From: Thermoplasmatota archaeon
GTDB taxonomy: Archaea; Thermoplasmatota; Thermoplasmata; Thermoplasmatales; Thermoplasmataceae
Assembly: GCA_023379355.1 (NCBI GenBank)
Contig: JAMCUD010000034.1
Coordinates: 1 to 19,958 of the forward strand
Direction: 5' to 3'
Length of the DNA stretch: 19,958 bases
The notes beneath the pieces are model-generated. The model was not told the DNA's origin. It was given only the letters and a program-made list of their open reading frames with translations, and ran no database searches. This document shows positions 16,040 through 19,958 of this stretch, one piece after another. Made by a program: the position numbers and the translations under genes. Each line of letters starts with the position of its first letter. Position 1 is the first letter of the stretch.

Positions 16040-16371
16040 GCTCTCAGCTTAGAGATCACTCCGGTAAGTTTCTGGGTGCTGAATACGTCTCCGGAAACTT
16101 TTATCTGACCTGCCATGAAAGCCTTGATTGGGTCAAGTTTTCCAGAAAACATATCAGAGAGCACAGTATCAGTTCCTGTAACGGTTGCGGAAGGCGAAGG
16201 CGCTTCCCCATCTTTCAGTGCAACCGATCCATTCTCAATGGCAACATAAAATGGTGTGGAATCCGATACCTTGAACTGGAATACCTTATTGAATCCAGTG
16301 AGATCCTTCTTAACAGCCTCGTTTCCGTTTGCCCTGTCTACAATTTGCCCTAATAGTTCCTTTGCCGACAT
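16036..16371 (-). CDS. SCP2 sterol-transfer-like lipid-binding protein
   Basis: The protein has 111 residues, the length of a single SCP2 domain. The typical pattern is present: FQFKVSDSTPFYVAIENGSV (30-49), then PSPSATVTGT, LSDMFSGKLDPIKAFMAGQIKVSGD and the ending STQKLTGVISKLR. Such domains hold a fatty acyl chain or acyl-CoA in a hydrophobic tunnel. The coding region runs directly, with a 4-base GTGA overlap, into the hydroxyacyl-CoA dehydrogenase/hydratase, so it probably presents acyl-CoA substrates to that enzyme (inference). The ATG start at 16371 has a TATA-like element about 22 bases upstream. It is the first gene of the operon. Confidence 0.88.
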   Translation of the reverse strand: MSAKELLGQIVDRANGNEAVKKDLTGFNKVFQFKVSDSTPFYVAIENGSVALKDGEAPSPSATVTGTDTVLSDMFSGKLDPIKAFMAGQIKVSGDVFSTQKLTGVISKLRA

Positions 16372-16387
16372 GGCTGGATATACAGTG

Positions 16388-16398
16388 TAAAAATAAAT
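16388..16398 (-). promoter_or_regulatory. TATA-like element for the SCP2/beta-oxidation operon
   Basis: On the minus strand ATTTATTTTTA is centred about 22 bases before ATG at 16371. This suggests an own, nearly leaderless transcript separate from the disulfide oxidoreductase gene. Confidence 0.45.
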
Positions 16399-16434
16399 GA
16401 TTTGTGTTTGATAAATAATTGTTAATAGATAAAA

Positions 16435-17094
16435 TTATGCCTGGTTGTATGCTTCCATGACATATTCAGCAAACTGGTCATCGGGATAAGCACCTACAAA
16501 CTGCACATCGCCATTAATGACTATGTGAGGAACGCTCGAAACTCCCGCCTCTTCAGCCTCGTTCTCAAACTCAAGGGACTCAACCATTTCACCGGTTATG
16601 TTCTTGTTCAGGAGAGCAAATTTGTGTGCTGTGCCAACCGCTTTTGGGCAGTAAGGGCATGTGGGTGTAACAAACACCTTTATGGTTATGGGCTTGTCTA
16701 TCTTGGAGATTATCTCGATGGCCTTTGATGAAACCTCAGCCTCTCCAGTGGAAACAGTCTTGAGGTCCTCAATCAAGGAGCCGAACTCATACCCAGACGG
16801 AAGTCCAGAATATTTTATTCTTCCATCTTTTTCTCCAGATCTGGCAACTATCGTGGTGGGGAATTTGTCAACGCCATACTGATCAGCTATTTCCTTATCC
16901 TTGTCGATGTTGTATACGGTCATCTTTATCTTGTCATTTATACCCGCAACTTCACTGGCAAGTTCTACTGTCTCTTTGCAGTACTTGCAGTCGGCACTGT
17001 CAGATGTGAAAACGATCAAGTCAACGTTATCCTTCAAATACTTGTTAAATTCATCAGAAAGAAATTTCCTGTCCTCTTCTTTTATAAGCGACAT
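16435..17094 (-). CDS. Glutaredoxin-like protein disulfide oxidoreductase (two thioredoxin folds)
   Basis: With the start at ATG 17094 the protein has 219 residues, close to archaeal PDO proteins. Two thioredoxin-fold units each carry a CxxC: CKYC (36-39) and CPYC (146-149, in TPTCPYCPKA), each followed by a probable cis-proline site (KFPTT; SVPHIV). It should make, break or reshuffle protein disulfides in the cytoplasm, as such enzymes do in thermophilic archaea. A longer frame opens at TTG 17112. The ATG is preferred because a TATA-like CTTTAAATAG is centred 25 bases before it, and because the N-terminus MSLIKEEDRK then matches the family start (MGLIS.ADKK in Pyrococcus, from memory). It lies upstream of the SCP2 operon but has its own promoter and a 63-base gap. 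Confidence 0.9.
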   Translation of the reverse strand: MSLIKEEDRKFLSDEFNKYLKDNVDLIVFTSDSADCKYCKETVELASEVAGINDKIKMTVYNIDKDKEIADQYGVDKFPTTIVARSGEKDGRIKYSGLPSGYEFGSLIEDLKTVSTGEAEVSSKAIEIISKIDKPITIKVFVTPTCPYCPKAVGTAHKFALLNKNITGEMVESLEFENEAEEAGVSSVPHIVINGDVQFVGAYPDDQFAEYVMEAYNQA

Positions 17095-17114
17095 AATCTC
17101 ATGATTTATCAATA

Positions 17115-17124
17115 CTATTTAAAG
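17115..17124 (-). promoter_or_regulatory. TATA box for the protein disulfide oxidoreductase gene
   Basis: On the minus strand CTTTAAATAG is centred about 25 bases before ATG at 17094, supporting that start over TTG at 17112, which would be only about 8 bases away. Confidence 0.5.
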
Positions 17125-17235
17125 TTTGTTCATCAAAGTTGTTCATTTGAAATAAAGGGAACTACATAAAATACCTGTATTTTAAACATCCAGCGAAAAT
17201 TCCTATGTTGTATTACTCCACACTATGATCTCATA

Positions 17236-17244
17236 AATTATATA
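17236..17244 (+). promoter_or_regulatory. TATA box for the alaX-hydrolase operon
   Basis: AATTATATA is centred about 28 bases before TTG at 17268, fitting a leaderless transcript. Together with the opposite element at 17115-17124 it makes the 173-base gap a divergent promoter region. Confidence 0.55.
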
Positions 17245-17267
17245 TTCAATGCTTGGTTTAGCGGGTA

Positions 17268-17996
17268 TTGACTGACAAGGTGTTTTTAAGGGAGATGAAT
17301 CTGAGAGAAATTGAATGCAGCGTAACTGCTGTCAGGGATGACGGCATTTTGCTGGACAGAACTGTATTTTACGCAACGGGGGGAGGACAACCCAACGATA
17401 CAGGAAAACTCATTTCACCCTCAGGAAGAATATTCAATGTAATCGATGTGAAGAAAGACGGAGACGAAATACTGCATGTAGTTGAAAACGCCTCTGAAAT
17501 AAGGGAAGGTGACAGATTTACGGGCACTGTTGACTGGGATAGACGATATGCGCATATGAGATTTCACTCTGCCATTCACGTTCTTGACGGTATGGTCTCG
17601 TCAAGGTTCTCCCAGGAAGGTATGCTCACAGGGGGGCAGATCTACCAGGACAGGGCAAGAATCGATCTGGATCTGAATAATTTCAGCAGGGATCTTATTG
17701 AAGAAATACTTGATAAATCAAATTCCTTCATCAAAGAGGGCCACAACATATATCAGAGGGAAGTTTCCAGAGAAGAAGCCCTTAGCATGCCTAATCTCGC
17801 CAGGACAGAGCCCGGGAGAAGACTCATAGAAACTCTGGACAAGGTGAGAATTATTGTAGTCGAAGGTCTGGATGAACAGGCCGATGGTGGCACACACGTA
17901 TCCAACACAATGGAGATAGGAAAGCTGGTACTCAAAAAGATAGAAAGCAAGGGAAAGAGAAACAAGAGGGTTGAGTTCTTTCTGGAAGATCCGTGA
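17268..17996 (+). CDS. alaX: AlaX-type alanyl-tRNA editing hydrolase
   Basis: The protein has 242 residues, the AlaX-M size: a short AlaRS-like beta-barrel domain followed by the editing domain, without the C-Ala region. Diagnostic sequences are FYATGGGQPNDTG (34-46), the zinc-site HSAIH (H100, H104) and DGGTHVSNTMEIG (206-218). It should remove serine or glycine wrongly attached to tRNA-Ala, in trans to alanyl-tRNA synthetase. The usual fourth-helix motif is CGGTH; here Asp206 replaces the zinc-binding Cys while His210 stays. The start is TTG at 17268, supported by the TATA box about 28 bases upstream; later possible starts (GTG at codon 5, ATG at codon 10) would shorten the conserved N-terminus. 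It overlaps the following hydrolase gene by four bases (GTGA). Confidence 0.92.
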   Translation: MTDKVFLREMNLREIECSVTAVRDDGILLDRTVFYATGGGQPNDTGKLISPSGRIFNVIDVKKDGDEILHVVENASEIREGDRFTGTVDWDRRYAHMRFHSAIHVLDGMVSSRFSQEGMLTGGQIYQDRARIDLDLNNFSRDLIEEILDKSNSFIKEGHNIYQREVSREEALSMPNLARTEPGRRLIETLDKVRIIVVEGLDEQADGGTHVSNTMEIGKLVLKKIESKGKRNKRVEFFLEDP

Positions 17997-18631
17997 CACA
18001 TATGAGAGAATTGAAGAAGTTTGTTGTAGGTCCCCTGAATACCAACCTTTATCTTCTCATTTCTGGAAGCGAGGCTGTTATAATTGATCCAGGAGAAATG
18101 TCAGCTGAATTGGCTGAATACGTTAAAAACCAAAGAATCATTATTAAATATGCACTTGCGACACATGGGCATTTTGATCATATAAACGGGGCAGGAAGAG
18201 TATGCGAATTGTTTGGATGCAGGTTTTTCATACACGAAAAAGATGCGCATATGGTTGATAAAAATCCAGAATCAATGGAGGCGTTGATTGGAATCAGAGG
18301 AGAGACCATAACGGATCTGAAGACATTCTCAGACAGAACTGAATTTCGGTTTGGTGATGAAAAGATCAAAGTGATGGAAACTCCCGGGCACACTCATGGA
18401 AGCACATGTTTTGTGTCCCAGGAACTTATGTTTTCTGGAGACACACTTTTCAGAGGTACCGTTGGAAGAACTGATATTGGGGGATCAGGGAGAGAGATGG
18501 CGAGAACACTGAAAATGATCATGTCAATGGGAGAAAACCTTAGGATTTACCCTGGCCACGGACCTGAGACAATGCTTGATCATGAAAAGAAAACAAATCA
18601 GTTCATGTTGAATCCCGATCTTGCACTGTAA
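17993..18631 (+). CDS. Metallo-beta-lactamase-fold hydrolase, glyoxalase II-like
   Basis: The protein has 212 residues. The metal site is complete: THGHFDH (57-63; H58, H60, D62, H63), PGHTHGS (H133), FSGDTLF (D150) and YPGHGPET (H189). The compact size and the short GDTLFRGTVGRTD segment match the small prokaryotic glyoxalase II-like group (YcbL-like). These hydrolyse thioesters such as S-lactoylglutathione-like adducts, though the thiol used by an archaeon would differ. It is cytoplasmic: no signal peptide is visible. The GTG start overlaps the alaX stop as GTGA; ATG at 18002, three codons on, is an equal alternative. Pairing with alaX is operonic but no functional link is obvious. Confidence 0.9.
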   Translation: MTHMRELKKFVVGPLNTNLYLLISGSEAVIIDPGEMSAELAEYVKNQRIIIKYALATHGHFDHINGAGRVCELFGCRFFIHEKDAHMVDKNPESMEALIGIRGETITDLKTFSDRTEFRFGDEKIKVMETPGHTHGSTCFVSQELMFSGDTLFRGTVGRTDIGGSGREMARTLKMIMSMGENLRIYPGHGPETMLDHEKKTNQFMLNPDLAL

Positions 18632-19168
18632 ACTACTTCTTGCTATGTGTTCGCATCTTGATATTCCAGATTTGTTCTTATACAAATCATTCTCTAAAAA
18701 TTGTGCAATGCAATGTATACATAACGTTCATGGATCTGGCGGTCTAAGTCCACTCTGCTTCAGGGATTCCAGGTCAATCCATGATGTACAGTTATTCATT
18801 CTTAATTTACTGTCAGTGGTCTAACGCACTAAAGCGATGGACTTATGGTAGCACCTACTGGAAAGTATCTGGGAGATCTCGTTCATACTGAGGATCAATT
18901 GGTTTCACGATGGTTCACAGTGTTCTCGAATCGTCACAGAAAGAGGGAAAAATTCTCTTAATGGCTAAGCCTGCATAGTTTCAGGTGCCTGAAATATTAT
19001 TTTGAGGGATGTAAAACTCCACTCTATGCACAAATTCTGAATCTCATTCATTAAAAGTCAATTACACCGCCGTAGTATATGGGTTTATGGAAGAGAATGG
19101 AATCTTTCATTTAGTGGCTTACTTTTGTCTCGTAAACATTTAAGTTTTACAGGTAATATTGCTTTATT
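18632..19168. other. Gene-poor stretch with a decayed reading frame
   Basis: No intact gene is visible. On the plus strand, frame 18833-19054 reads protein-like sequence (APTGKYLGDLVHTEDQLVSR, then WFTVFSNRHRKREKF) broken by one TAA at 18959-18961. It then continues (SFRCLKYYFEGCKTPLYAQI) to TAA at 19052-19054. Another open run ends at 18824 just before it. The look is of a broken gene, possibly a transposase, but I could not assign a family. The last 35 bases hold the promoter of the following gene. Confidence 0.35.
19138..19146 (+). promoter_or_regulatory. TATA-like element for the CoxM-like gene
   Basis: CATTTAAGT is centred about 27 bases before ATG at 19169. It fits a leaderless transcript and marks the CoxM-like gene as the first of a new operon. 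Confidence 0.4.
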
Positions 19169-19958
19169 ATGATTCTGGAACCATTCCGGTATTTTTCACC
19201 AGCCTCACTCGAGGATGCCCTGAACTTGCTTGACAGATACGGAGAAGAGGGGAAGATCATCGCAGGAGGTCAGAGCTTGATACCCATAATGAAGATGGGA
19301 TTTGATGTTCCCTATGTGATCGACATAAAGAAGATCTCAGAATTAAAGAACGTATCCTTAAAGAAGGAGGGCAGTTCAAATCTCGATGAGTTAAGACTCG
19401 GATGTTTAGTAACTCACAGCGAAGTTGAAAACTCCAAGGTTGTGAGAAAATATCTTCCGCTTCTCTCAAAAACAGCTGCCGGGATAGGCCATCCGATGAT
19501 AAGAAACAGAGGAACAATCGGAGGAAGCCTTACGCATTGCGATCCTGTTGCAGACCTATGCACAACTTCTCTCGTTCTCAATGCACGTGTAAAACTTCAG
19601 TCAGCAGGTGGACAAACAAGGGAAGTACCTGTTAACAGGTTCTTTTTGGGTCCACTTAAAGTAGATATTAAACATAACGAAATCCTCACAGAGGTCATAT
19701 TCCCATTAAATTATGGTAGAACCGGTTATGATGTGCAGAAACTTACGATTGGGCACGGTGATTTTCCACTTTTCATTACTTCGGTTTCAATTGAATACAG
19801 TGGCAATACTTTCAAGAATAGCGCCGTAGGACTTGGCGGTGTCTCAGATACTGCGATCAGGGATTTCGAGATTGAATCCGGAATCAACGGAAAATCCACA
19901 ATAGGCGAAGAAGATCTGGAGGATGTTGCCCGAATCGCAGTGGAGAAATATGAAGGTC
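19169..19958 (+). CDS. Mo-hydroxylase FAD-binding subunit, CoxM-like (3' partial)
   Basis: 263 codons are visible, open to the window edge; the family is about 280-290 residues, so little is missing. The FAD sites are IIAGGQSLIP (30-39) and NRGTIGGSLTHCDPVAD (113-129), both classic for the medium subunit of CO dehydrogenase/xanthine dehydrogenase-family enzymes. It accepts electrons from the 2Fe-2S subunit, itself reduced by the molybdenum site. The start is ATG with the conserved opening MILEPFRYFSPASLEDAL, and a TATA-like element lies about 27 bases upstream. In typical clusters the small Fe-S and large Mo subunits sit next to it, so they are expected just past the window. The large-subunit gene at 1-2100 is 17 kb away and may belong to a different enzyme. 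Confidence 0.93.
   Translation, partial: MILEPFRYFSPASLEDALNLLDRYGEEGKIIAGGQSLIPIMKMGFDVPYVIDIKKISELKNVSLKKEGSSNLDELRLGCLVTHSEVENSKVVRKYLPLLSKTAAGIGHPMIRNRGTIGGSLTHCDPVADLCTTSLVLNARVKLQSAGGQTREVPVNRFFLGPLKVDIKHNEILTEVIFPLNYGRTGYDVQKLTIGHGDFPLFITSVSIEYSGNTFKNSAVGLGGVSDTAIRDFEIESGINGKSTIGEEDLEDVARIAVEKYEG

Noticed and set aside
18621..18824. 67-codon plus-strand frame after the hydrolase gene
   Set aside because: No promoter or ribosome site and no recognisable family; kept only as part of the decayed stretch.

Overview
The window looks like a piece of a Thermoplasmatales-type euryarchaeal chromosome (inference). The signs are archaeal TATA elements 22-28 bases before many start codons (leaderless mRNAs), many GTG and TTG starts, AGA/AGG-rich arginine codons, a two-domain protein disulfide oxidoreductase, a free-standing AlaX editing protein, and an archaeal-type hydroxyacyl-CoA dehydrogenase/enoyl-CoA hydratase fusion. 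The gene content suggests an aerobic or microaerobic heterotroph.

Layout. (a) 1-2100: 3' part of a molybdenum hydroxylase large subunit (CoxL-like, form II). (b) 2178-7047: a nuclease-helicase of the DUF2075/Schlafen-like class, converging on a two-gene operon of MutS-domain-V-like ATPases. (c) 7048-11059: an accessory island with two proteins of unknown function, a polytopic membrane protein and an anchored extracellular protein. It is bracketed by two decayed, divergently pointing 5' ends of the same IS5-type transposase gene. A recent 157/158-bp tandem duplication sits at its right edge and copies the promoter of the anchored-protein gene. (d) 11146-11218: tRNA-Thr(TGT). (e) 11393-14018: a GlcD/GlcF-like FAD and Fe-S 2-hydroxyacid dehydrogenase pair. 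(f) 14033-16371: an SCP2-domain protein coupled to a bifunctional beta-oxidation enzyme. (g) 16435-18631: protein disulfide oxidoreductase, diverging from AlaX plus a metallo-beta-lactamase-fold hydrolase. (h) 18632-19168: gene-poor, with a decayed reading frame. (i) 19169-19958: 5' part of a CoxM-like FAD subunit, running off the window.

How the parts fit. The metabolic genes form an oxidative theme: Mo-hydroxylase subunits, 2-hydroxyacid oxidation and acyl-CoA oxidation, each feeding electrons to carriers. The left half is about nucleic acids (nuclease-helicase, MutS-like pair) and then mobile DNA. Within operons, genes overlap by 4 or 8 bases with GTG or TTG starts, which suggests translational coupling; first genes of transcripts mostly look leaderless. 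No CRISPR array, complete insertion sequence or replication origin was recognised. All family calls were made by eye from motifs; no database search was run.
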